Assembly (NCBI RefSeq): GCF_004005375.1
Contig: NZ_RZUF01000013.1
Location: 62,001-126,000, forward strand
From: Rheinheimera sediminis
GTDB taxonomy: Bacteria; Pseudomonadota; Gammaproteobacteria; Enterobacterales; Alteromonadaceae
Direction: 5' to 3'
DNA length: 64,000 bases
Shown here one piece after another: positions 18,287 to 27,180 of the stretch (position 1 is the first letter of the stretch; the number at the start of each line of letters is the position of its first letter). The notes under the pieces were generated by a model, which was not told where the DNA came from, did not search any database, and was given only the letters and a program-made list of their open reading frames with translations. Both the position numbers and the translations under genes were made by a program.

Positions 18287-18565
18287 TCAACTTCTGTACA
18301 GGGTTTTAATCAGATGATAACCAAACTGGGTTTTGATGGGGCCATGCACTTCCAGCACGGATTTTTTAAATACCACTTCATCAAAAGCCCTGACCATCTG
18401 GCCAGGTTTAAACTCACCTAAATCACCACCTTTTTTGCCCGAAGGACACAGTGAGTGTTTTTTCGCAAGTTCATGAAAACTGGCGCCTTTGGCCAGTAGT
18501 TGCTTTAATTTTTCTGCTTCAGCAGCAGTTTTTACCAATATATGGCAGGCGCAGGCTTTGGGCAT
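18287..18565 (-). CDS. ppiC: Parvulin-type peptidyl-prolyl cis-trans isomerase
   Basis: 92 residues, cytoplasmic, one parvulin domain and nothing else, as in E. coli Ppi[16 protein letters not shown] and the conserved [18 protein letters not shown] and [13 protein letters not shown] segments, including the active-site His pair and the Cys, are present. It accelerates folding at prolyl bonds. Confidence 0.95.
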   Translation of the reverse strand: MPKACACHILVKTAAEAEKLKQLLAKGASFHELAKKHSLCPSGKKGGDLGEFKPGQMVRAFDEVVFKKSVLEVHGPIKTQFGYHLIKTLYRS

Positions 18566-18858
18566 GTCTTTATCCGGTCTTAACTAAGGTGGGCTTGCTA
18601 GTGTAAACAGCCTGAGCTGCGTTGCCCAGATGATACAGCCTTTTCTTCATACTTTTCTTCCAGAGGGCGAAATTCAAGGCCCGTGGTTTTTCTAGCGATA
18701 AAAACCTGATAACACGAATGCAAAAGCATGTGACAAGGCTGTATTGATGTGTTAATTATTGTAATTGAGGTGTATGTGCGAATCAGTCACAGAACTGGCA
18801 TGCATCGAAAACAATAAGATGGTCCAGAGAAATACATAACATCCTAAACGGAGAATTC

Positions 18859-21800
18859 ATGAAACACATTGGAAAAACAGCGCTGGCTTCAGCTATAGGC
18901 TTAGCTTTGTCTTGCGGCGCCACGGCTGCAACCTTAGAACAATACAAAATGGGCACTCAGTCAGTTAAAGATTTGTTAGCTGGCAAAGAAGCAACAGGTT
19001 CAATCTCTAAAGATCAAGCCCAAGGTATACCTTCTTCCTACTACGTTGTGTTGAAACAAGCTGGTTTACAGGACTTAAAAGGAGCAAATCCTGCATCTGT
19101 GAAAGCTGCTTCAGCAAGTATCGCAGATTCTGTGCAAGCTGTTAGCTCTGCTTTGTTAACTTTAGACCGTGATGCTCAGGTGTTGGCGACCACGAAAAAC
19201 CTGGCGTCAGGTTTAGTTGTTCGTGCATCTGCGAGTGCCCTGCAGAAGCTGCAGGCCAACCCTGCCGTTGCTTCTATTTATCCAGTTTACGACAGCAAGC
19301 CTATGGCAGCAGACAGCGCTGTGTACATGAAAGCTGATGCTGTAGTCAAAGCAGGTGTTGCTTCTGGTAAAGGTATCAAGGTCGCAGTACTGGATACTGG
19401 TATAGATTACACGCATAAATCCATGGGTGGCGCTGGTACAGTCGAAGCTTATGATGCTGTGAATCAAAGAACACAGCCAACCTGGCCTCAGGGTAAGGTC
19501 CTTGGCGGTTATGACTTTATCAACAATGATCCAAACCCAATTGACCCGCGCAGTGCTGGTCATGGTACTTATGTAGCCAGTTCTGTTAGCGCAGCAGCGC
19601 CTGATGTTGAGTTCTACGCCTACACAGTCTGTGCTGCAAACTGTCCAGGTGCTGCACAAATCGGCGCTTTAGACGCAGCTTTAGACCCAAATGGCGATGG
19701 CGATATGTCTGACCGCGTTGACGTGATCAATATGTCTTTGGGAAGTGACGTAGGTACTACTAACGCGACAAGCGGTACTCAATTTTTGATCCAAAAAGCG
19801 GCAACCCTTGGTATCAATATGGTGATATCAGCTGGTAATGATGGCCCGAACCCATTTATTGTTGGTGGTCCAAGTACAACGCCAAATGCATTGTCAGTAG
19901 GCGCTATGACGCACCCAACGGGGTCTTCAGTTATTTTTGAAGCCAACGAAATAGCTGGCAAAGCCATTGACATGATTCCGGCAGGTTTCAACACTGTTAG
20001 CGAGTTCAGTTTCAACAGCACAGCTAACCCATTGGTTTTTGTTTCAGGTAACGCACAGGGCTGTACAGCGTTTGCCGCTGGTTCGTTAACCGGAAGAACT
20101 GTGTTAATAGACCGTGGTACCTGTAACTTCACTGCAAAAGTGATCAATGCCCAGAATGCCGGCGCTGCTTTTGTTATTATCGCCAATAACGCTGCGGGCT
20201 TAGGTCCTGTAAGTGCTGGAGGTTCAAACCCGGCAGTGGCTATTCCAACTGTTGGTATTTCAAAAGAAGATGGCGATGCAATCAAAACTGCATTGGCAAA
20301 CGGCGACGTGGCTTACAGCATAGTGGCTAAGTCCATCAGTTCAGCTGGTGGTTTAGCGACCTTCACGTCACGTGGTCCTTCTATCGAAGGTTTATTAAAG
20401 CCAGAAATTACCGCTCCAGGTACGAATATCGTAATGGCAGCTGTGGGTACTGGTGATCAAACTGCGTTAAACTCTGGTACTTCATTTTCTGGTCCTCTGA
20501 CTGCAGGCGCTGCGGCTTTATTGCGTGAAGCCCTGCCAAATCGTACTGCTCAGGAAGTGAAAGCTACCCTGATGAATACTGCGAATATGGACGTTTATAC
20601 TTTACCAAAAGCACACCCTGATGCTGAATTAGCACCTATTTCTGCTATGGGCGCAGGTTTAGTTGACGTAGAGAAAGCGGTCAATCTGCCGGTTGCAGCC
20701 TGGGTTGAAGATGCTAAGTTCAATACAGCTCAGGCTGCCTTGTCTTTTGGTCTTAATACTCTGTCTGAAACCACCACCTTAACTAAGACGGTGACGCTGA
20801 AAAACTTTGGTACTACGCCAAAAACTTACAGCTTGAGTATGCAAGATCGTTTCGCTGAGGATACAGACACTGCAGCTTTAAGCTGGGTTTTCCCTGAGTC
20901 TGTTACTGTAGCACCGGGTCAATCCACTAAATTCGATGTGACAGTCACTATTGATCCTACTAAGTTACCTGAGTGGGAGTTGGCAAATACTTCTGAATTA
21001 ACTGAGAAAAATGCTCAGCTGACTACAGTTGAATACGATGGTGCCTTAGTCTTCAACGACCCAAGCACAGAAGCCACAAATGACCTGCATCTGGTTTATC
21101 ATATTCTGCCAAGAGCCAATGCAGCTTTAGAATTGAGCAGCAGATTCGTTGACGATACTTCAGTTAAAGTCGTGAAAAACGTTGGTGCAGTTGAAGCAGA
21201 TATTTTTGCAACTCAACTGGTTGGAACTTCAGAAAAAGACGAAAGCAACATGTACGATTTACGTGCAGCTTCGCTGGATGTGATTTCTGTACCTAACACC
21301 TACTGTACTTCAGGTTTACTGCTGGCTCCTACTTTAACTCTAGAAGAGGGTCTGAGCCATGTTCAGCAGGTGAATGTTGGCGTTGACTTGGATATAGATA
21401 ACGACGGTGAATACGATATTCAGTTAAATAGCTTATTACTGACTCGCTTAGGAACCAGCTATGCAGGTTTCCCTGCTGTCATGGGGACTTTCGTCACTCC
21501 ATATGGCGCTTACAGTGGCTCTATCAGTGACTTATTCCATTCAGTAGGTCAGCGCAGCGTTACCTTGTCTGCGTGTTTTGAAGACATTGGTTTAACAGCG
21601 ACTGATGTTGGTCGTACTATAGGAACTCGTTACCGTACTATTAACGACGGTAGTGCTATTGGCGCGGACTGGGGCCCAGCATTAGATGACTCTATTGTGG
21701 CAAACGCCAGATTAGTTTCAGCTCCGACTGTGACCTTAACCTCCCTGACTGCTGCAACTCCGGCTTCAGCTGATGCATCACCTGCTGCTGTGGGTGACGA

Positions 21801-22602
21801 GTTAGAAACTCTGGCTCCGGGTGAAGAAGCGCGTATCGTGATCGATGGTGCCAGTGGTGCCGGTGTGGTGCTGTTGTCCGATGTAGGTGACGTCGCTTTT
21901 GCTGCAGAAACTCCATCTTCAACTACTGCGCCTGTGATGGCTGAAACTGTGGCATTTAGCATTGATGAGAACAAGACTGCTGGCACTGTTTTAGGTCAAC
22001 TGACAGCTGAAACAGGCTTGTTAGATGCCGACGTAGCTGAATTCCTGGTAGCTGGTAGTTCAAGTCTGGCGTTTGCAGTAGCTAAAAATGGCACTGTCAC
22101 CGTGGCTGATGCTTCTTTACTGGACTATGAGGCAGGTTTCACCAGCGCTCAACTGGCTGTTGTTGCAGTAAACACTGATGGCAATATCTCTGCTCCAGCT
22201 ACTGTAAATATCGCAGTAAATAACGTGCCTGACGAAGCACCAGTGCTTACAGCTTCAGCAACTGCGGCCACTATTGTGGCAACAGTAGCAACTGCTGGCA
22301 CTCAGGTTGGTAATGTCTCTGTAACTATCAACGAAGCAAATGCGACCTTAGATAAAGTCACAGTGACTCCGGCGCTGTTTACTTACGCTGATGGCAAAGT
22401 CAATCTTGCCCGAGTACCGACTAAGGATGAAGCTGGTACTGTAGCTGTGACTGTAGTTGCAACTGACAGTGCTGGTTTAACCTCTAACACTGCTACTTTT
22501 AATGTGACTGTTGCTCCGGCACCTAAAAAGTCCAGCGGTAGCTTCGGTTGGTTGTCACTGATGTTATTACCTCTGGCTTTATTACGCCGTCGTCGTAAAT
22601 AA
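18859..22602 (+). CDS. Secreted S8 (subtilisin-like) serine protease with PA domain and GlyGly-CTERM tail
   Basis: 1247 residues. A signal peptide (about 1-24, cut after GATAA) and an inhibitor-like prodomain precede the peptidase: Asp179 in AVLDTGID, His235 in GHGTYVA and Ser542 in GTSFSGP. A PA (protease-associated) insert lies between His and Ser (about residues 370-490). Beta-sandwich, fibronectin-like and cadherin-like repeats follow, and the C-terminus is a GlyGly-CTERM sorting signal: a glycine/serine stretch, a hydrophobic helix and an RRRRK tail. Proteins of this type leave via type II secretion and are cut by rhombosortase. A good GGAG site precedes the ATG and a strong terminator follows. 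It is likely a scavenging exoprotease. Confidence 0.93.
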   Translation: MKHIGKTALASAIGLALSCGATAATLEQYKMGTQSVKDLLAGKEATGSISKDQAQGIPSSYYVVLKQAGLQDLKGANPASVKAASASIADSVQAVSSALLTLDRDAQVLATTKNLASGLVVRASASALQKLQANPAVASIYPVYDSKPMAADSAVYMKADAVVKAGVASGKGIKVAVLDTGIDYTHKSMGGAGTVEAYDAVNQRTQPTWPQGKVLGGYDFINNDPNPIDPRSAGHGTYVASSVSAAAPDVEFYAYTVCAANCPGAAQIGALDAALDPNGDGDMSDRVDVINMSLGSDVGTTNATSGTQFLIQKAATLGINMVISAGNDGPNPFIVGGPSTTPNALSVGAMTHPTGSSVIFEANEIAGKAIDMIPAGFNTVSEFSFNSTANPLVFVSGNAQGCTAFAAGSLTGRTVLIDRGTCNFTAKVINAQNAGAAFVIIANNAAGLGPVSAGGSNPAVAIPTVGISKEDGDAIKTALANGDVAYSIVAKSISSAGGLATFTSRGPSIEGLLKPEITAPGTNIVMAAVGTGDQTALNSGTSFSGPLTAGAAALLREALPNRTAQEVKATLMNTANMDVYTLPKAHPDAELAPISAMGAGLVDVEKAVNLPVAAWVEDAKFNTAQAALSFGLNTLSETTTLTKTVTLKNFGTTPKTYSLSMQDRFAEDTDTAALSWVFPESVTVAPGQSTKFDVTVTIDPTKLPEWELANTSELTEKNAQLTTVEYDGALVFNDPSTEATNDLHLVYHILPRANAALELSSRFVDDTSVKVVKNVGAVEADIFATQLVGTSEKDESNMYDLRAASLDVISVPNTYCTSGLLLAPTLTLEEGLSHVQQVNVGVDLDIDNDGEYDIQLNSLLLTRLGTSYAGFPAVMGTFVTPYGAYSGSISDLFHSVGQRSVTLSACFEDIGLTATDVGRTIGTRYRTINDGSAIGADWGPALDDSIVANARLVSAPTVTLTSLTAATPASADASPAAVGDELETLAPGEEARIVIDGASGAGVVLLSDVGDVAFAAETPSSTTAPVMAETVAFSIDENKTAGTVLGQLTAETGLLDADVAEFLVAGSSSLAFAVAKNGTVTVADASLLDYEAGFTSAQLAVVAVNTDGNISAPATVNIAVNNVPDEAPVLTASATAATIVATVATAGTQVGNVSVTINEANATLDKVTVTPALFTYADGKVNLARVPTKDEAGTVAVTVVATDSAGLTSNTATFNVTVAPAPKKSSGSFGWLSLMLLPLALLRRRRK

Positions 22603-22623
22603 CCGAACTTTATAGTTCAAGTC

Positions 22624-22652
22624 AAAAACCGCCGTTTATCGGCGGTTTTTTT
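22624..22652 (+). terminator. Rho-independent terminator after the S8 protease
   Basis: AAAAACCGCCG (22624-22634) pairs with CGGCGGTTTTT (22640-22650) around TTTAT, then more Ts. Confidence 0.92.
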
Positions 22653-22860
22653 ATGGCTGCGCCGGGCACGGCGCATTGCGCGCAACTTTAAGGAACAGGG
22701 GGGCTGGGATGTCCGGGGAGGGACTGTATGTCGACAATGCCGGGGGATGTCGGGCTTTCGAAATGCCAACTGTTTGGCATTTCGCCGATATCACGCTTTC
22801 GCTTGTGGCGACGGCCGAAACATATTTTCGATTATGAGTTGAATTATTTCGAAGCAATAA
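22653..22860. repeat. GC-rich non-coding stretch with a perfect 11-base hairpin
   Basis: The 305 bases between the protease and aguA hold the two terminators plus this stretch. It contains two GGGATGTC-type motifs (near 22707 and 22744) and a perfect hairpin, CGAAATGCCAA (22759-22769) with TTGGCATTTCG (22774-22784). It has no convincing gene and is locally richer in GC than its surroundings. It may be a palindromic repeat of the species. Confidence 0.4.
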
Positions 22861-22887
22861 AAAAACGGGACATGAAGTCCCGTTTTT
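22857..22887. terminator. Terminator of aguBA (bidirectional form)
   Basis: AAAAACGGGAC (22861-22871) pairs with GTCCCGTTTTT (22877-22887). On the minus strand it follows the aguA stop and ends in a T-run. Confidence 0.88.
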
Positions 22888-22907
22888 CTCAACGCCTGAA
22901 TTTAAAA

Positions 22908-24014
22908 TTAAGCAGGTTGTTGCTGGGTAATGCAGTGCACGTTGCCGCCACCTAATAAAATCTCACGGCCAGGCACTGTGACCACCTGATGCTTTGGAAA
23001 GACTTTAGATAAGATGTCGATCGCAACCTGATCGTTGGCATCGTCAAATACCGGCAACACCAAACCGCCATTGCATAAATAAAAGTTGATGTAAGAACCG
23101 GCTAAACGGGCTTCAGATTCACGAGGTACTGCTGCGCCCGTTAAATCCACAGTGGCATATTCGTCTGCTTTGGCTAGCATAGGAGCAGGCACAGGCAGCT
23201 TGTGTACAGTGAATTTACGACCTTTGGCATCAGTGCTGTTTTCCAGCACTTCTAAAGCAGCGCGTGAGCGTTCGTACTGTGGATCGTTTTTGTCGTCAGT
23301 CCATGCCAGCAAGACTTCTGCTGGGCCGACAAAACAACACATATTATCGACGTGACCATCGGTTTCGTCGTTAAAAATGCCTTCTTTCAGCCAAATCACT
23401 TTATCAATACTTAAGTAATCGGACAGCATCTGCTCGATTTGTTCGCGCGTTAAATCCGGGTTACGGTTTTTATTCAGCAAACATTCTTCAGTGGTCAGCA
23501 AGGTGCCTTCGCCATCGACATGAATAGCGCCACCTTCCAGCACAAAGCCTTCTGTACGGTAACGAGCTGTGCCTTCAATATTGGCAATCTTTTGTGCGAC
23601 TTGGTCGTCTCTGTGCCAAGGGAAATATAAACCACCGTTTAAACCACCCCAGGCATTAAAGGTCCAGTCAACAGCACGCACTTCTTTGCCATTGGTGACA
23701 AAAGTAGGGCCAGTGTCACGGCACCAGGCGTCATCTGTTGAGGTTTCAACCACACGAATGGGGTGAGTGGTTGGCTCTAAGCTCAACTGTGCCTGAGCAT
23801 TGGCAAACTGAGCGGCAGAGGCCAACACAGTCACCGGCTCAAAACGGGCAATAGCACGGATCACAGCACAAAAGGCTTGCTGTGCTGGCTTGGCGCCTAA
23901 ACGCCAGTTATCGGTACGTTCTGGCCATACCATCCAGGTTTGTTTATGCGTAGCCCATTCGGCTGGCATAAAAAAACCATCGGCACGAGGCGTACTGTTT
24001 AAGGTAACAGCCAT
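22908..24014 (-). CDS. aguA: Agmatine deiminase
   Basis: 368 residues from the ATG at 24014, one base after the aguB stop; an in-frame upstream start would overlap aguB. AguA converts agmatine to N-carbamoylputrescine. The pentein-fold motifs are intact: [38 protein letters not shown] and the catalytic Cys in [11 protein letters not shown]. It works directly with AguB to make putrescine. Confidence 0.96.
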   Translation of the reverse strand: MAVTLNSTPRADGFFMPAEWATHKQTWMVWPERTDNWRLGAKPAQQAFCAVIRAIARFEPVTVLASAAQFANAQAQLSLEPTTHPIRVVETSTDDAWCRDTGPTFVTNGKEVRAVDWTFNAWGGLNGGLYFPWHRDDQVAQKIANIEGTARYRTEGFVLEGGAIHVDGEGTLLTTEECLLNKNRNPDLTREQIEQMLSDYLSIDKVIWLKEGIFNDETDGHVDNMCCFVGPAEVLLAWTDDKNDPQYERSRAALEVLENSTDAKGRKFTVHKLPVPAPMLAKADEYATVDLTGAAVPRESEARLAGSYINFYLCNGGLVLPVFDDANDQVAIDILSKVFPKHQVVTVPGREILLGGGNVHCITQQQPA

Positions 24015-24015
24015 C

Positions 24016-24906
24016 TTAGTTGTTACCTTCAGTTGGGGTAGTTTTGCCATCTTTGGTTAAGATAGCACCGTATAAGTCGATACGACGGTCACGGTAGACG
24101 CCCCAGTTACGACGGTTTTTTGCGGTCTCGTCTAAATCGAAGGTATGAACTAACACAGCTTCGCTGACTTCGTCTGCTTCTTCTACCTTGGCACCAAACT
24201 CGTTGGCAATAAAAGAGCTGCCGTAGAAGGTAATAGCAAAGTCGTCTTCGGTTTCACGACCAATGCGGTTCGATGCAATGAGTGGAACCAGGTTGGCAGC
24301 TGCGTGGCCTTGTTGAGTACGTTGCCAGTGTTCACGTGAATTGACGGTTTCGTCATGAGGTTCAGTGCCAATAGCTGTAGGGTAGAACAGCAGTTCTGCG
24401 CCCATTAATGCCATGCTGCGGGCACATTCAGGGAACCATTGATCCCAGCAAATACCAATACCAATTTTGGCATAAGCTGTATCCCAAACTTTAAAGCCAG
24501 TGTCACCCGGAGTGAAATAGAATTTTTCGCTGTAGCCCGGGCCATCAGGAATATGACTCTTGCGGTATAAACCTAAGTTGCTACCGTCGGCATCAATCAC
24601 GGCCACAGTGTTGTAAAAGCAGTTGCCTGCTTTTTCATAAAAACTGATAGGCAGTACCACATTCAGCTCTTTGGCAATTTTGCTGAAATGTTTGATAGCC
24701 GCGTTGTCTTCGACAGACGTTGCGAACTCTAAATATTCATATTTTTGTTTCTGGCAGAAGTAGTTACGTTCAAACAGTTCCTGCAGCAGGATAATTTGTG
24801 CACCCTGAGCAGCCGCATCACGGACTAAGCGCTCACCACGGGCAATATTTTCTTCTACATTCCAGCCACCAATCATTTGGGTGGCGGCCACAGTTACCTT
24901 ACGCAT
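24016..24906 (-). CDS. aguB: N-carbamoylputrescine amidase
   Basis: 296 residues from the ATG at 24906, with GGAGA upstream; a longer frame to 24939 lacks a site. It is a nitrilase-superfamily enzyme with the catalytic Glu in [11 protein letters not shown], Lys in [12 protein letters not shown] and Cys in [12 protein letters not shown]. It hydrolyses N-carbamoylputrescine to putrescine, CO2 and ammonia. It is the first gene of the aguBA operon. Confidence 0.96.
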   Translation of the reverse strand: MRKVTVAATQMIGGWNVEENIARGERLVRDAAAQGAQIILLQELFERNYFCQKQKYEYLEFATSVEDNAAIKHFSKIAKELNVVLPISFYEKAGNCFYNTVAVIDADGSNLGLYRKSHIPDGPGYSEKFYFTPGDTGFKVWDTAYAKIGIGICWDQWFPECARSMALMGAELLFYPTAIGTEPHDETVNSREHWQRTQQGHAAANLVPLIASNRIGRETEDDFAITFYGSSFIANEFGAKVEEADEVSEAVLVHTFDLDETAKNRRNWGVYRDRRIDLYGAILTKDGKTTPTEGNN

Positions 24907-25043
24907 GCAAAGTCTCCTCAAGCCAGAGCTATTAGTCAAACAGAATTCAAATCAAAAGATGCAGCTACTCTAGTCAGTTTTGCCCCCCAGAGCAACCAAC
25001 AGTGGCAACCAAACAAGGGCAATCAAAAGCCTGGGCTGCAAGG

Positions 25044-25071
25044 GCGCGCAAAATGCCGTATTTTTGCGCGC
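25044..25071. repeat. Strong GC/AT hairpin upstream of aguB
   Basis: GCGCGCAAAA (25044-25053) pairs perfectly with TTTTGCGCGC (25062-25071) around eight bases. A second small stem, GGCAG/CTGCC, lies at 25110-25125. They sit in the 270-base gap between aguB and the peroxiredoxin. No T-run follows, so its role is not evident. Confidence 0.45.
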
Positions 25072-25175
25072 TCGTCAATGAGTTTTAAGGTGTTGCGGCT
25101 GAGTTTCAAGGCAGTTCGTGCTGCCCTGAATTAACTATGGGTGGATATGCATAAATACTGGGTTTTTAGTGAATG

Positions 25176-25820
25176 TTATTCCTTTGGCTCTTTTGCTAAA
25201 CGTGCGGCTAACAGCAGAAGCTCCGGCTGCAAACGGACTTTGTAATTAATATGCTGATAGCTGTACTGCACTAAGCCCTCTTTGTTCAGAATATACACCG
25301 CAGGCACAGGTAGCACTACTTTGCCGCTGCTTGCTTCCTTATTCAGATTCAGTTTGTAGGTATTTAAATAGGTCGCGCTGGTTTTTTCATCCAAATAATA
25401 AGCCACTCCAAAAGCAGAGCTTAAATTGAACTGACTGTCGGATAACAGGGTATAAGTAATAGCTGCATCTTTGGTGTCTTTTAAACTGGCCTGAACGGCA
25501 GCAGGACTGTCTGGTGTCACTGCAATCAGCTGGTAACCTAAAGCCTTGAGGTCTGGCTCAATCTCGCGCAAAGCCGCCAGTTGCAGGTTGCAGTAAGGAC
25601 ACCAGCCGCCGCGATAAAATACCAGTACAGTGTCTTGCTGTTTTAGTACTGAGCTGAGCTCTACGGCTTTGCCTGTCGCATCCTGCAGACTGACCATTGG
25701 TGCAGACATACCGTTTAATAACGGCTTAATATCTTCAGGGTTTTGGGCAATACGGGGTTCTGCCAACAGACTAAGACTAAAGATGCTGAGGCTAAGTAAT
25801 AGAATATGCTGAATTTTCAT
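25176..25820 (-). CDS. Exported peroxiredoxin-like (AhpC/TSA, thioredoxin-fold) protein
   Basis: 214 residues. A signal peptide (about 1-20, MKIQHILLLSLSIFSLSLLA) is followed by a thioredoxin fold with FYRGGWCPYCNLQLAALREIEP, a CxxC active site. The GWCPYC motif and following lines match the peroxiredoxin-like family that is often annotated as alkyl hydroperoxide reductase/thiol-specific antioxidant. It should act in the periplasm on peroxides or thiols. AAGGA lies before the ATG; it stands alone. Confidence 0.85.
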   Translation of the reverse strand: MKIQHILLLSLSIFSLSLLAEPRIAQNPEDIKPLLNGMSAPMVSLQDATGKAVELSSVLKQQDTVLVFYRGGWCPYCNLQLAALREIEPDLKALGYQLIAVTPDSPAAVQASLKDTKDAAITYTLLSDSQFNLSSAFGVAYYLDEKTSATYLNTYKLNLNKEASSGKVVLPVPAVYILNKEGLVQYSYQHINYKVRLQPELLLLAARLAKEPKE

Positions 25821-25963
25821 TTTAATTTTTCCTTAAGTGAGTTGAGCTTATATACCGGAGTTGTCTGGATAATCTTTCAGGGTGCGGAGAATAATTGCTG
25901 ATATAGCGCAAAAAAAAGATTTCAAAGCAGGGTAGAATGGTCTGAAGTGAGCAGGAGGTTGTT

Positions 25964-27124
25964 GTGCTGGATATAGTAATTGTAGGTGGTGGTATGGTGG
26001 GCGCTTCAGTGGCGCTGAAGTTAAGCCGTGCTGGTTTAGAAGTGGGCTTAATTGAAAAACAGCCTGTGTCAGCTTTTGATCCTCATAGCGCCATAGACTT
26101 GCGTGTATCCGCTATTAACAGACGAAGTGAGCAGTGGCTGACTGACTTGGGCGCCTGGTCTTTATTGCAGCAATGGCGTTTATGCCCTTATAAAAGGTTA
26201 CAGGCGTTTGAGGATGAACAGGCCGGACTCACTTTTCATGCCGATGAAGTGGCTTTAACCCATCTTGGCCATATAGTGGAAAACAATCTTATCCAGCAGG
26301 CGCTTTGGGCCAACTTTCCTGCCAATTTACAACTGTTTTGCCCAGCCAGTGTGACAGGTTTTGTGCAGCACTCTGACTATGCCAGTGTCAGCACAGTAGA
26401 GTTTGGTGAACTAAAAGCCAAACTAGTGATAGCTGCAGATGGTGGTCAGTCGCAGCTGCGCCAGTTAGCACAAATTGGCGTGTCGGGTTGGCAATATCAG
26501 CAAAGCTGTTTGGTGGTTACAGTCAATACAGAGTATGAGCAGCAGGACATCACCTGGCAGCAGTTTAACGAGTCAGGCCCACGGGCTTTTTTACCTTTGC
26601 CGGGCAAGCAAGGCTCTTTAGTTTGGTACGACCATCATCATAAAATTAAACAGCTGGCGGCATTATCTAAAGCTGCTTTGGCTGAACAAATACAACATGC
26701 TTTTCCGGCTAAGCTTGGCAAAATTACGGTGGAGCAAGTGGCCAGTTTTCCTTTAGCTCGTGTGCATGCGAAAGATTATGTGAAAGGGCGGCTGGTGCTG
26801 GTAGGAGATGCAGCTCACAGTATTAATCCGTTGGCTGGTCAAGGCGTGAATTTAGGGTTTGCTGATGCGATGCTGTTGTCTGAATTGCTGGAGCAGGCTT
26901 TTGCACAAGGTCAGGATTTGGCTGGCGCCGCTTTATTAAAGCAGTACCAAAGTACACGACAGCGCGAAAATGCGCTGATGATGTCGGCTATGGATCTGTT
27001 TTATCAGAACTTTAGCAGTAGCTTGCCGCCTGTGCGTTTTCTACGTCAGTTGGGTTTAGCAGTAGCAGAAAAGGCTGGCCCTCTCAAACACTGGGTCAGC
27101 CGTTACGCGGTGGGTATCAACTGA
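25964..27124 (+). CDS. ubiF: UbiH/UbiF-family FAD-dependent ubiquinone-biosynthesis hydroxylase
   Basis: 386 residues with a GTG start behind AGGAGG (25953-25958). It has the FAD Rossmann start IVGGGMVGASVALKLS, the central DG motif and the second FAD motif GDAAHSINPLAGQGVNLGF. These enzymes hydroxylate the ring of ubiquinone intermediates. Which ring position is inferred: being separate from a ubiH-ubiI pair and closest in form to UbiF, it is probably the 2-octaprenyl-3-methyl-6-methoxy-benzoquinol hydroxylase, but UbiH or UbiI cannot be excluded. Confidence 0.78.
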   Translation: MLDIVIVGGGMVGASVALKLSRAGLEVGLIEKQPVSAFDPHSAIDLRVSAINRRSEQWLTDLGAWSLLQQWRLCPYKRLQAFEDEQAGLTFHADEVALTHLGHIVENNLIQQALWANFPANLQLFCPASVTGFVQHSDYASVSTVEFGELKAKLVIAADGGQSQLRQLAQIGVSGWQYQQSCLVVTVNTEYEQQDITWQQFNESGPRAFLPLPGKQGSLVWYDHHHKIKQLAALSKAALAEQIQHAFPAKLGKITVEQVASFPLARVHAKDYVKGRLVLVGDAAHSINPLAGQGVNLGFADAMLLSELLEQAFAQGQDLAGAALLKQYQSTRQRENALMMSAMDLFYQNFSSSLPPVRFLRQLGLAVAEKAGPLKHWVSRYAVGIN

Positions 27125-27128
27125 TATC

Positions 27129-27180
27129 GGGGTCAGGCCTTGAATATTGAATTTAGATTCAATATTCAAGGCCTGACCCC
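27129..27180. repeat. REP-like hairpin, perfect 24-base arms (GGGGTCAG...CTGACCCC)
   Basis: Arms at 27129-27152 and 27157-27180 are exact complements around TTAG, so the DNA is an almost complete 52-base palindrome. The ends GGGGTCAG and CTGACCCC are those seen on REP/Y1-transposase-linked hairpins. It sits between the convergent ubiF-type and GH127 genes and its right arm provides the last codons and stop of GH127. Confidence 0.85.

Noticed and set aside
21630-21986. Long minus-strand open frames inside the S8 protease gene (also 19213-19659 and 19779-20285)
   Set aside because: They are antisense to a clear gene, rich in Ala/Ser/Thr or Cys from codon complement, and lack starts with ribosome sites.
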